64,000 nucleotides of DNA. It comes from Monarcha castaneiventris obscurior. Lineage: Eukaryota > Chordata > Aves > Passeriformes > Monarchidae. The stretch covers positions 15,472,001 to 15,536,000 of the forward strand of contig JAMPIT010000510.1 of the NCBI GenBank assembly GCA_026261815.1, read 5' to 3'. A program made the translations under genes and the position numbers. Shown here one piece after another: positions 10,842 to 20,935 of the stretch. Under the pieces are notes generated by a model that ran no database searches, had not been told where the DNA came from, and saw only the letters and a program-made list of their open reading frames with translations. Position 1 is the stretch's first letter; each line of letters opens with the position of its first letter.

Positions 10842-11265
10842 GATACCACTGGTGAGTTCTTCCCCAGGGAATGAAGAACTCGCCCACAATTTGTCAATGG
10901 TACGTTGCTCGTGTTCTGTCCCCTGTTCACAGAGAGTTCCCAAAGTCTATTATATTCCACTATATGGATGATGTATTAATCTGTGCACAAAACGATGCTT
11001 ATTTAGATTTAACCCTAGAAAGAACTGTTCAGGCCATTGAAAAAGCAGGGTTTGAAATACAGAAGGAAAAGATCCAGTGCACCTGTCCTTGGACTTATTT
11101 GGGACTTTGTATCAGTGAGCGAACCATTGTGCCCCAGCAGCTTGCCATCAAAGACAACCCAAAGACTCTCAGGGACTTGCACCAGCTTTGTGCCTCCATC
11201 AACTGGGTTCGTCCTCTGCTGGGACTCACGACAGAGGAGCTTGCTCTGCTCTGCGCAGCTAAAAG
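10842..11265 (+). pseudogene. pol: Provirus pol, reverse transcriptase palm/thumb (second part)
   Basis: Reverse transcriptase resumes directly after the right TSD. A TGA at 10853-10855 stands where an arginine codon is expected, a likely CpG decay. VLPQG, SPTICQWY and the YMDDV catalytic box (near 10960) follow, then the thumb and connection region. Near 11260 the frame changes by one base, after which the frame of 11037-13088 takes over. Confidence 0.88.
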
Positions 11266-13088
11266 GCTGCGAGGACCTGGACTCCCCTCGAGCCATCACA
11301 GAGGAGGCCCGAGAATCCATTGAAAAGGTACAGCATGCCCTGTCTTCTCGCCAGGCCCAGCGAACCAGCCCTGAACTGCCCTTTAGTTTCATCATCTTGG
11401 GTAAGTCCCCCAAGCTGCACGGGCTAATTTTTCAGTGGGATGAGGGACAAAAAGACTCTCTTCTTATATTAGAGTGGGTCTTCTTGCTGCATCAGCCAGG
11501 TAAAACAATTACTACACCACAAGAACTGATGGCACAGCTGATTATGAAGGCCAGAGCACGCCTCCGTACCCTTGCGGGGTGTGAATTTACATGCATCTAC
11601 TTGCCATTTAAAACTGGTGTCTTGGAGCACTTGCTCCAGACAAATGATAGACAGTTATTCCGGCAAAATCTCAACCCAAAACACAAATTGTTCAATTCAG
11701 CATTTCAATTGGCACCAAAAGAACTTCAAAGCCTAACCCCTCTCAAAGCTCTAACAGTTTTTACAGATGGTTCGGGGAGTTCGCACAAATCTGTGATAAC
11801 GTGGAAGGACCCCAAGATGCAGATGTGGGAGTCAGAGGTCCAGGTAGTGGATGGCTCCCTGAAAATCACAGAATTGGCAGCAGTGGTTAGAGCTTCTGAG
11901 AGGTTCGAAGACCCTATAAATCTGGTGACAGGCTCAGCTTATGTAGCAGTAGTAATTGCCAGAGCAGAGCACTCTTTGTTAAGAGAAGTGTCTAACCCAA
12001 AATTGCATAAGCTGCTTTCAAAGCTTGTTTTTCTGCTTTCCCACCGAAAGCATCCCTTTCACATGATGCATGTGAGGTCACACACCAATCTCCCTGGCCC
12101 TGTTGCCGAAGGGAATCGGAGAGCGGACGCTCTTGCAATGCCAGTACAAGTCCCTAACATACCAGATACATTTGCTCAAGCAAAAGTGACCCATCAGTTT
12201 TACCATCAGAACGCTCCAGCCCTCATAAGAATGTTTAAACTGCCTAAAGAGCAGGCAAGGGCAATTGTGGCAACCTGTCCCAGCTGCCAGAGCTACCCGG
12301 TGCCATCCCTAGGTTCCGGGATTAACCCCCGGGGTCTACACAGCTGTGAAATCTGGCAAACAGATGTAACCCGCGTCCCACAGTTTGGAAGATCCAAATA
12401 TGTACACGTCTCTGTGGATACATTTTCTGGAGCTGTTTTTGCATCAGCTCATGCTGGAGAAAAGGCAAAGGATGTTATGAAACATTTTCTCCTCGCCTTT
12501 TCCACCCTGGGTGTCCCTGCAGAAATAAAAACCGATAATGGTCCAGCATATGTCTCTAACAAACTTAAAGAATTCTTTAGTTTGTGGGGTATCCGGCAAA
12601 CAGGCATTCCCCACTCCCCTACAGGTCAATCTATAGTTGAAAGATCTCATCAAACTATTAAAAGGGTCCTAGACCAACAGAAAGGAGGGACAGAGGTCAA
12701 TTCTCCCATTGTGAGACTCTGTAAGGCCCTGTTCACAATAAATTTCTTTAAAAATTCATTCTCAGAGCCTACCCCTCCAGTATTTCGGCATTTCACTAAT
12801 TCAACCCAGGCCAAATTGAAGGAACAACCGCCCATGTTGATCAAAGATCCAGAAAGTCATCAAATATTAGGCCCTTTTCCACTAATCGAATGGGGGAGGG
12901 GATATGCCTGTGTTTCCACACCTTCAGGACCCAGGTGGATACCTGGAAAGAATGTAAAGCCCTACCTTGGACCATCGGTGACAGCTCCTGAGGAAACAGC
13001 AAACACGCCAGACTGTGCCAAGGAGACTCCAGACAAAGAAACGAGTGCCGCCTGGAGAAGACGTCGGCGCAAGAGTCTAGACACGTGA
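11266..13088 (+). pseudogene. pol: Provirus pol, RNase H and integrase
   Basis: An uninterrupted frame of about 600 codons. RNase H runs from about 11745 (FTDGSGSS) through ITELAAVV and NRRADALA; the third acidic position is changed, reading TGSAYVA rather than an aspartate. Integrase follows with the zinc-binding H..H..C..C near 12190-12290 (CPSCQ), then the D,D,E core: QTDVTR near 12360, TDNGPAY near 12530 and SIVERSHQT near 12630, all three residues present. The C-terminal WIPGKNVKPYLG block matches the retroviral integrase end. It closes with an arginine-rich tail and TGA at 13086. It is not a host gene despite the long open frame. Confidence 0.9.
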
Positions 13089-13604
13089 ACATCAAACTGT
13101 GCTACCTCCAGGCTGCTTACCAAAAAAAAAAATCTGAAACCCCAAGTTCCTTTATATGTTATCCTCTTGTGTTTCCCTACCCCACAACCCCCCTACCTGT
13201 GTGCTAACTACCTCATAAACATAAGAAGAGGGGGGAGTTGAGAGGAAAAAAGAATGTTAATGAAAAACCCTTTAATAATTTTGCTTGAAACCCCAGAGAA
13301 GGAAAAAAGGACTACCCATACCTCACTCAGCATCATGCCTGTACCTGTCTACCTCCGCTTTCTCCCAGTCTCCTGGATCCTGCTACCATCAGAGGTTGTC
13401 CCCTGCTTTAACCTGCCATCTCATAGAGAAAGCATAAAAATTTTTTCGGACAATGGGGACTCAGAGGATGGGTGGCATCCTTACTCCAAACTGGACTGTT
13501 GGGGATCCTAATAATTTTTATAATTTTAATATTTTCAGTTGTCTGAAGAAGTACCTTGTTAAGCAACTAGGAGAGGCTTTTCTTTTGAATACAGAAGGGT
13601 GAGA
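13089..13604 (+). pseudogene. env: Provirus env remnant and polypurine tract
   Basis: Only about 500 bp remain where a full env would need 1.5-2 kb. The last part, 13446-13547, reads as FGQWGLRGW followed by a hydrophobic membrane segment and TGA, which looks like the C terminus of a transmembrane subunit. No surface subunit is recognised in 13089-13440; an open frame at 13254-13511 is in another register and is not supported. The purine-rich run ending at 13604, just before the 3' LTR, is the likely polypurine tract. Confidence 0.65.
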
Positions 13605-14221
13605 TGTTTGAGTCCCCAGGCCAGCCAGTGAGCCAGGTAAAAGGGCTGAGACCGGCTGGTGGGAAAACCTAGACATCTGAAAATGTATCTTCTGACCTTG
13701 AAAGGAAAATCCTCTCCCACAAGTCCTCGCGGTTGACATGTAACCTTACCCCCAGCCCCTGTGAATGTAAAACCACCTCTCCCAGCAGCCTGTGTGGCTG
13801 CTTCCTGCCCTGACCCTCTCCCTGCCCCTTCCCTCTGTCCATTGGCTCCGTTCCTCGGCCCTGCCTCTGTACCGCCGCTGTGCCCTCAGAGGACTCTGTA
13901 AAACCAGCCCGGCCACGAGGCCTCCTTCTCTTTGCTGTCCTCTCTCCGCCTCTCCACTTCAGTGGATGAAATAAACCAGCTCCATGGAATTCCTGGGTGG
14001 TGTTTGAGCCCTCCTTGACTCCTTGTCTCTGGTAATATTGAGCTATCTGCCATAAGGTGTGGGGTTGAACACCACCAGTGCTTCCAGCTGCACAGGGCAA
14101 ACGAGGGGCTGCAACAGCTTAGTCTGTACCCAGGGTGCCTCTCTCACGTGGCGCTTTGGGGAACAAGTGTCCACCTCTGTGATCCCTGCATCCCCCACAT
14201 CTTCAGATTTTTATTTTAATA
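13605..14221 (+). repeat. Provirus 3' LTR
   Basis: 617 bp, nearly identical to 4950-5563, with a 3-bp insertion (GTG or TGG near 14000) explaining the length difference. It starts TGTTTG and ends TTTTAATA, directly followed by the TSD CCTGCT. Confidence 0.93.
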
Positions 14222-14364
14222 CCTGCTCTATAGACATCGGTCTATGGGGATTTATTTCCAGCCTATCTTTCGGGCATCAACAGGATCAGCACCAGGTCTG
14301 CCAGAGTCAGATGGGATTCGTCTGACTAACAAGGGCAAAAGGATTCTAGCCCAGGAGTTGGCAG

Positions 14365-14906
14365 TGTTGGAAATGATACAACTTTTAAAGTTTTTTTTTA
14401 TGTAACTGTAGTCAGAGTTCATCTTTGTCGAGAGGGAGGGGAATTAGCTTTGTTTACTGGGTGAGCCCTGATGAGCTTAATATCAACAGATTGGGAGTAG
14501 CTAGAAGATACACAGGAGATAAGTGACCATTAACGATCATCACCCCTGTGGTGCAGTTGGAGACACCTGCTCTGGGAAACGATTGATAAGAGAACCTAAG
14601 AATGAGGACCAAACTGGCATCAAAGGCTAAGGGATCAATAAGCAACAGGAGATTGAACACTAAAAATTGTGTAATTTGAGACCAATGCATGAGAATTTCT
14701 TTGGGTTTTGTCTGTATAAATATGTCACAAGTCTAGTAAAAGAATCACGTGTGATGGAATTATCTTCACTGCACAACCCCTGTGTGCATGAAATGACTTC
14801 TGTTGCTCTTCCTGGCTGGAACAGTATCCTGGCCAGAATAAAGTAATAACTTGATTCTCTAACACTAGATGTTTGATAGTTTCTGTTTCTCCGAGTTTTG
14901 GTGACA
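14365..14906 (+). mobile_element. Solo LTR, ERV1-like, inside CR1 copy B
   Basis: 542 bp, TGTTGGAAATG to TTTTGGTGACA, with perfect 4-bp TSDs GCAG (14361-14364 and 14907-14910). TATAAATATG near 14715 and AATAAAG near 14839 are in proper order. The CR1 sequence is continuous when it is removed. Confidence 0.88.
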
Positions 14907-14996
14907 GCAGGGCTGATTGAGAGGGCTTTAAACTAGATGCGTAGATTATGTGGGATCTGAGTATGACACAAATGGTATGGAATAAGGGGTGGAATC

Positions 14997-15601
14997 TGTA
15001 TTGGATCTAACTGAGATAGAGTTAATTTTCTTTTTCTTAGCAGCCCTCACAGTGCTGTGGCTTGCATTGGTAGCTGGAACGGTGTTGATACCACACCAGT
15101 GTTTTGGCTACTGCTGAGCTGCACTCTCCCTCTAGTATTCCCTCCCCTCATCAAGGGGCTGGGAGTGGGCAAGATCCTGGGCAAGCACATAACCAGGTCA
15201 GCTGACCCAAATTAACCAAAGGGGTATTCCACACCATATGGCATCAACTTGGATATAAAAGCTAAGGGAGAGAGAAGGAGTGGGGGGGGGGGGTGTAGGT
15301 GGGGGGGGGGCATTTGTGGTTCTTCAGTGTTTGCCTTCTGGAGCAACCATTATGGATGCTGAAGCCCTGTTTCACAGGAAGTGTCTGAACATCACTCACT
15401 GATGGGAAGTAGAGATTGACTTTTCCCTTTGCTTATGCACGTGGAGACTCTCGCTTATTTCTTTACCTTCACTGTAATAAAACTGCCTTATCTCACCCGC
15501 TGGTTGTTTTCTGTCTTATTCTTCCCCCTGTCCCACTGGGTAGGAGATTGATAGAGCACCTTAGTGGGCTCCTGGCACCCAGCCGAAGTCATACCACTAC
15601 A
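14997..15601 (+). mobile_element. Solo LTR, ERVL-like, with G runs
   Basis: About 605 bp from TGTATTGGATC to CCACTACA. A TATAAAAGC box lies near 15255 and AATAAAACTG near 15476. Two runs of 12 and 10 guanines lie just after the TATA box (15282-15310). The TG...CA ends are clear, but no matching TSD is seen, and CR1 is not continuous across it. Confidence 0.75.
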
Positions 15602-16109
15602 GTTCTTTTTGGGTAATAATCAGGGGGCTGAATTAATTCAGGGAGTCTCCTGGAATCTAAGGAAATGTTTAAGGATGTTGCCAGGTCAGGTAGGAAAAAA
15701 ATTAAGAGTGGCAAAAGCCCAAGTAGAACTTAATCTGGCCACTTCTATGAAAGATAATAATAAATATTTTTGTAAATACATTAATGGTAAATGGAGGAGC
15801 AAGGACAACCTCCATCCTTAATTGGAAGAACAGGGGAATATAGTAACTAAAGATGAGGAAAAGGCAGAGGTAATTAACACAGTCTTTCCTCTATTTACAA
15901 CAGAAAGACAGGCTGTCCTCAGGACAGCTGGCCTCCTGAGCTGGTAGATGGGGTCAGGGAGCAAAATAGCCCCGCTGTAATCTAGGAGGAAGCAGTTAGA
16001 GACCCATTAAACCACTTGCATCCTTGCAAATCTGTGGGACTGGATAGGATCCATCCTAGGGTGATGAGGGAGCTGGCAGATAAACTTTTCAAGCCACTCT
16101 CCCTCATTT

Positions 16110-17151
16110 TGAAGCCGTTTTGGTTTTTACCCTTTTTTTCCTTTTATATATTCTCTCTATCCTTTACACGTATACTTGTAGCATTGTAGCTTCATGTTGC
16201 ACATTAGTTTCAACATTTTCCTAGACAGAAAGGCAAAACAAATTCCAGGATTCCTATGCTATCTTGGTTCTCCTTAGAAACCAAGGCTGAAACCATCTTT
16301 CCGAGACATACTTTTGTAAACAGGGCCTGGATCCCATCCTAAGGGGGAAGAATGTAGAAGGTACTAGAACTGGGGGAATTACTTCACCAGGCGGGTTCCT
16401 AATTGGGGGGTTGTCCTGGGTTGCAGTGTATTCTATTACCACCCTCATGAGCCGTTGAAACCAGGTGGGGCAGTGTTTCCTTGCCTCCTCCCTCCAGACT
16501 ATTGTTCTGTTAATGGCCCATTAATGTTCTGCCGCATGACTCAGCAGTAACTCCCCCCCCCGGACTATCTGCTGTTAACGAGCCCATCAACACCTGGCCT
16601 CATGACTCATCATCCCATTGTGAGAGGCTCCGCCCAGAGGGGGGAATCAAGCATTCCATCCTAGATAAATCGGGGCTTCTGAACGCCACAGGGGGCTGTC
16701 TACTGGATTCCTGGAGGACAAGAGCTACCACTGGACCTTCAGCTGGAGACTAGACTTCCCATAGGATCACCAATTCGACTGAACTACCTCATCTGGACTA
16801 CTACCACCACCCTAATAGGGTGTCAGGTTGTATCTGACTTTGTCTGTGTTTTTCTTTTCCTTTTTCCCTTGTATTATTTCACTTATTTTTAATTATTTAT
16901 TTTCCCTATTAAATTTTAACCCTGACTTGGGATCTCGCTCTGGTTTGTTTTCAAACCATTACAGGGGTTCTTGTCAGATATGCTAATTTGCAGAATCTAT
17001 AAAAATTGTACATGTGTTACATGGGGCACACATCTTTGGTCTTTTCTACCTTGACGAATTTGTGCATCTGAGGATCCTCATATAAAGGTAGCCTTTTTAT
17101 CACCGTGACTGTGTCTGACTCATATTTTTAGAACCAGAGAAAAAGCAATCA
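16110..17151 (+). mobile_element. Solo LTR split by a second LTR
   Basis: An LTR of about 485 bp (own sequence 16110-16411 plus 16969-17151), starting TGAAGCC and ending GCAATCA, with 4-bp TSDs ATTT at 16106-16109 and 17152-17155. CR1 copy B reads through normally once it is removed. The ERVL-type LTR 16412-16963 is nested inside. Confidence 0.82.
16412..16963 (+). mobile_element. Solo LTR, ERVL-like, nested in another LTR
   Basis: 552 bp, TGTCCTGGGTT to AAACCATTACA, with perfect 5-bp TSDs GGGGT (16407-16411 and 16964-16968). The 5-bp TSD and the TGTCCTGG start fit avian ERVL LTRs. It is the third layer here: CR1, then LTR, then this LTR. Confidence 0.9.
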
Positions 17152-18632
17152 ATTTATAATCAGTTCTGGCTCATTGAGGAGGTTCCAGATGACTAGAAGC
17201 TGGCCAATGTGACACCCATCCAAAAGAAGGGCCAGAAGGAGTATCCGGGAAACTACAGGCCTGGCAGCCTGATCTCAGTACGTGGCAAGGCTATGGAACA
17301 GATCATCTTGCGTGTGATCATGTGGCACCTACAGGATGGCCAAGAGGTCAAACCCAGCCAGCATGGATTTAGGAGGGCCAGGTCCTGCCTGGCTAACCTG
17401 ATCTCCTTTAATGACCAGATGACCTGCCTGGTGGATGCCGGGAAGGCTGTGGATGTAGTCCACTTGGACTTCAGCAAAGCCTTTGATACTGTCTCCCACA
17501 GCATACTCCTGGAAAAGCTGTCAGCCCACGGCTTGGACAGGTGCTCTCTTCACTGGGTTAAGAACTGGCTGGATGGCCGGGCCCAGAGAGTGCTGGTGAA
17601 TGGTGCTGCATCCAGTTGGCACCTAGTCACTAGAGGTGTCCCTCAGGGATCAGTGTTGGGCCCTGTCCTGTTTAATATCTGTATTGATGATCTGGATGGG
17701 GGGCTTGAGTCCACCATCAGAAACTTTGCAGATGACACCAAGCTGAGAGTGAGTGTTGCTCTGCAGGAGGGTAGGAGGGCTCTCCAGAGGGACATGGACA
17801 CGCTAAATAGATGGGCAGAATGCAACAATATGAGGTTTAACAAGTCCAAGTGCTGAATTGAGTCCTGCATTTTGGCCACAACAACCCCCTTCAGTGCTAC
17901 AGGCTGGGGACAGAGTGGCTGGACAGTGCCCAGGCAGAAATGGATCTGGGAGCCACCTGAATGGTGACCACCAATGGTCGACAGCCACCTGAACATGAGC
18001 CAGCAGTGTGCCCAGGTGGCCAAGAAGGCCAATGGCATCCTGGCCTGTATCAGGAGTAGTGTGGCCAGCAGAACCAGGGAAGTCATCCTTCCCCTGTACT
18101 CGGCACTGGTGAGGCCACACCTTGAGTACTGTGTCCAGTTCTGGGCCCCTCAGTTTAGGAAGGAATTGAGATGCTCGAATGTGTCTAAAGGAGGGCAACA
18201 AGGGTGGTGAAGGGCTTGGAACACAAGCCATAATGAAGAATGATTGAGGGAGCTGGGATTGTTTAGCCTGGAAACAAGGAAGACTCAGGGGTGACCTTAT
18301 CACTCTCTACCACTACCTGAAAGGTGGTTGTATTCAGGTGGGGGTTGGTCTCTCCCAGGCAGCAAGTGACAGGACAAGAGGATACAGTCTTAAGCTGTGC
18401 CAAGGGAAGTTTAGGTTGGACATTAGGAAAAAATTCTTCACAGAAAGAATGATTAGGCATTGGTATGGGCTGCCCAGGGAGGTGTTGGAGTTACCATCCC
18501 TGGAGGTGTTCAAGAAAAGATTGGATGTGGCACTCAGTGCCATGGTTTAGTTGATAAGGTGGTATTGGGTTATAGGTTGTCTCGATGATCTCAGAGGTCT
18601 TTTCCAGCCTAGTTAATTCTGTGATTCTGTGA

Positions 18633-18755
18633 TTGTAATCTCTTTAATAAATTGTAACTCTGACCTGAAGTCTCTTTTGAGGCAGTTGAATGAGGTTCAT
18701 TTCTCCCACTGGTTTACTTTTAAACCAGCACATCTTTTGGCGCCCAATGTAGGGC
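18633..18755 (+). mobile_element. ERVL LTR end and primer binding site
   Basis: Right after the CR1 tail comes the R/U5 part of an LTR (AATAAATTG near 18646; end near 18732, AACCAGCACA). Five bases on, 18738-18755 is TGGCGCCCAAT followed by GTAGGGC, a lysine-tRNA primer site with two changes. This marks the 5' start of an ERVL-like internal region whose gag pieces follow. The U3 part is absent, so CR1 or a deletion removed it. Confidence 0.75.
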
Positions 18756-18958
18756 ACGAGAGAGTAGTTGGAATTACAATTTTGTTCTAAATTTTTGTGT
18801 ATTGGGGTACAGAAGCTCCCTGATAGTCATGTTTCTTGATGTATTCATGTGGATGTTTTACCTAACCCTGTATGTATATTTCCGCATATGGGGATCTCTT
18901 TGCCGATCATGATATTCTTTTTAAGATCAGGGAGAAAAGTCAAAATTGCTTTGTTGTT
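18756..18958 (+). mobile_element. ERVL leader sequence
   Basis: Non-coding leader between the primer site and the next LTR insertion. No ORF is recognised. The last seven bases before the LTR, TGTTGTT (18952-18958), are the left TSD. Confidence 0.5.
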
Positions 18959-19410
18959 TCAGGAGAGATGGGATGGAATTGAGCTGCGGGCTGTGGGACG
19001 CCCCTGAGAAGCACATGGCAGCACAGAGGAGCACATGGCAGCACAAAGGAGCACATGGCGGCACAAAGGAGCACATGGCGGCACAAAGGAGCACATGGCA
19101 GCACAAAGGAGCACATGGCAGCACAGAGAGGTTTGTCTCTGCTGGACCCTGCGGGGAGGAGGTGTCACATGGCAGACCCCTATGGAGAGGAGCCTGCTGG
19201 GAGCTGACAGACGGGTGAACAGCGTGTGATTACCCCATAGAAGGACATTTAGAAAATGTGTTGCTGACATGGCAACATGGGATAGGTCATGTAGTGAGAA
19301 TTACCATGTAAGGAAATACAGTGCCTTGCAAAAGTGTATAAGACCAGCTCGTTTCTTTGAATAAACGATTCAGATTTCCTGCCAGTCTGGGTCTGTGTGT
19401 CGGTCACTCA
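18959..19410 (+). mobile_element. Solo LTR carrying a 20-bp minisatellite
   Basis: About 452 bp between direct repeats TGTTGTT (18952-18958 and 19411-19417). It ends GGTCACTCA; the start reads TCAGGAG, so the first T(G) may be altered. AATAAACG lies near 19360 and a TATAAG-like box near 19336. Six copies of a 20-bp unit fill the U3-like part. Short open frames across the repeats on both strands come from the periodicity and are not genes. Confidence 0.65.
19011..19130. repeat. Minisatellite, six 20-bp units
   Basis: The unit GCACATGGCAGCACAAAGGA is repeated exactly six times in 120 bp, with only A/G variation at two positions. Twenty is not a multiple of three, so all three frames are read in turn. 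Confidence 0.95.
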
Positions 19411-19417
19411 TGTTGTT

Positions 19418-20345
19418 GATATACTGTGTTTAAGGGATGATAACATCACAGCCAATGAGTTTCATTTGGAAGGTATATTTGGTCCTGTTTGCCTGTCCTG
19501 GTCTGAGCTGCCACCTTTAGGGTCTCATTAATAATTGCACCCAGCCTCCGGGGGAAGGAGAAAATGTTTTCTTCCAGCCCTTCAGGCCTGATACATCAGT
19601 TTTTGAAAATACTTCGTTTCCTCTAGATGTTAAGGACAGCATAATCTTGTTAGTTCTGCTATGTTTTCTCTGTACAGCCTGCACTGTCTACATCATACTT
19701 GGAGTCAGGACAGAGGCTGCTAGGGAAGTTCTCTGGAGGCCTGCCCTGGAAATGGATAATCCCGAGTGGCACAGGATGTGGAAGGAGATGGGCCAGTACT
19801 TGGAAAAACTTTCTCCTCCAAGTGATCTCGAAGTTTACCCCTGAAAAACCTGCTAAAGTAATAAGGTCCATGAAGTGTAGGAGAACAAGAATGGGCTGCA
19901 GGCAGCCTCAACCTTGAAGAGTTACAGCTGTGCTGAACCAGATGTTTCTACTAAAGACCAGAGACCAGCTGACCCTCTGGCAGGTAACTTATAAGAGAGA
20001 GGAGAGGATTCCAGATGAGGACTACTAAGAAAGCAAGCAGGACTGAAGCAGCTTTAGGTGATAGCAGCCTCCTTTGTAGCTCTGGACTGAGAGTTGCTTC
20101 TTTGTTTACCACCAGTGAAGGGAAAATGTTCTGACAGGTCCAGAGATGGACAGCTCACTGCAACTGCTGGGCCCTGGCCTCTACCTACCGGACACTGGGA
20201 TGGTACAGCACCTTCAGGAGGAGGAGAAAAGAAACAAATCAACAAGTACTGTATCCACCCAAACCATCACTGAGCCAGGGGGAAAAGGAACCAAAACAAC
20301 AGTCACCATGTCCACACAAACTGCCACTGAGCCATGACAGCCTAA
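19418..20345 (+). pseudogene. ERVL gag, N-terminal part
   Basis: An ERVL-like leader and gag start. A frame at 19647-19844 begins with a hydrophobic segment (LVLLCFLCTACTVYIIL) and continues to NPEWHRMWKEMGQYLEKL. A second stretch, 20146-20337, holds the repeated TVSTQT/TMSTQT motif and ends in TGA. Stops and shifts separate the pieces. This layout, a hydrophobic N terminus then a threonine-rich linker, is what avian ERVL gag copies usually show; the assignment is strengthened by the matching gag block at 21.1 and 22.0 kb. Confidence 0.65.
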
Positions 20346-20460
20346 ACTGGTAGCAGTTGCCCCATTCAGAAAAAGAAATCTAAGAGCAAATCAGTCCGCA
20401 TAGTTGTAGGAAACCGAGAAGGGAAAACTTCAGTAGTTGGTGGTGGATTTGATTTACAAC
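20346..20460 (+). pseudogene. ERVL gag linker remnant
   Basis: Lysine- and serine-rich decayed coding sequence following the threonine-rich linker. No intact frame. Confidence 0.4.
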
Positions 20461-20935
20461 CCTGGAAGAAACTTGGTCTGGCATAATTAACAGAGATTTA
20501 TAGTCTTTAAGCAAGAGAAGTACAAACCTATGTTTCTATAGTTGTAAGTAAAAGTGTGTGCTGGGTGATATGGTGGGGGGTTTTAAGGGTAGTAAGGTAA
20601 CCTTATAGTTCAAATTAAGGATTTAGATGTTGTAGTAGAAGTACATGGGGGTACGTGACATGACAGGTCATTGGTTGAGAGATCTCTGCATTGCAGTAGA
20701 AAGGAATTATAGCTGATAGGTCAACAGGTCAAAACAAGGTGTCGTTTGAATGCCCATTGGATTAAAAAGTTATAAAAAGAAGTGTAACGCTGAATCTTGT
20801 GACTATTCGCCATTTTGGTGGTGTACTCCTTAGACTCTCATGTCTTGAGACTGATGCTGTCTTTGTTATTTTAAGTAATAAACCTCCTGAAACGCTGATA
20901 GTACCATCTCTTTAATTAAGAAGTCTGATGAGTGG
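20461..20935 (+). mobile_element. Probable solo LTR (boundaries unsure)
   Basis: A non-coding block splits the ERVL gag. It contains TATAAAAAGAAG near 20772 and AATAAACC near 20877 in LTR spacing. No TSD was found, so both ends are approximate. Confidence 0.5.

Larger units (their letters stand above)
4950..14221 (+). mobile_element. Near full-length class II-like ERV provirus, env-deleted
   Basis: Two LTRs (614 and 617 bp) bound an internal region with primer site, gag, pro, pol and an env remnant. A perfect 6-bp TSD, CCTGCT, lies at 4944-4949 and 14222-14227. Hand alignment of the LTRs gives about 21 substitutions and one 3-bp indel, roughly 3.4% divergence, many at CpG sites. Gag, pro and pol lie in successive -1 frames, the betaretrovirus arrangement, and the 6-bp TSD and lysine-type primer site fit an ERVK-like class. 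Two solo LTRs (6170-6874 and 10094-10837) have landed inside it. Stops, frameshifts, a changed protease active site and the missing env make it defective. Confidence 0.93.
4527..14279 (+). mobile_element. Outer solo LTR split by the provirus
   Basis: The LTR lies in two pieces, 4527-4949 and 14228-14279, about 475 bp together. It starts TGTATAGC and ends GGGCATCA. ACAGG flanks it at 4522-4526 and 14280-14284 (5-bp TSD). The left piece has a TATAAATAT box near 4860 and an AATAAA near 4932; the right piece supplies the 3' end. The provirus at 4950-14221 and one copy of its TSD sit in between. The call rests on the TSD and on matching termini, not on an intact reference copy. Confidence 0.65.
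14285..18632 (+). mobile_element. CR1 LINE copy B, multiply interrupted
   Basis: CR1 sequence recurs on both sides of a series of LTR insertions. 14285-14364 and 14911-14996 hold the region before ORF2 (GAGAGGGCTTTAAACTAG near 14918). ORF2 reappears at about 15640-16109 and 17156-18540, with reverse transcriptase [12 protein letters not shown] near 17465 and FADDTKL near 17730. The ATTCTGTG tail ends at 18632. The endonuclease region is missing between 14996 and 15640, so either a deletion or two CR1 copies are involved. The ORF has several stops. Confidence 0.88.

Noticed and set aside
11037..13088. 683-codon frame as a possible host gene
   Set aside because: It is the RNase H-integrase part of the provirus; its first 75 or so codons are out of frame with reverse transcriptase.
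19011..19130. CRISPR-like array
   Set aside because: Units are contiguous with no spacers, in a vertebrate genome.
18946..19270. Frames with repeated MAAQRSTW-like or CHVLLCAAM-like units
   Set aside because: Produced by the 20-bp minisatellite read in rotating frames; no start context or homologue recognised.
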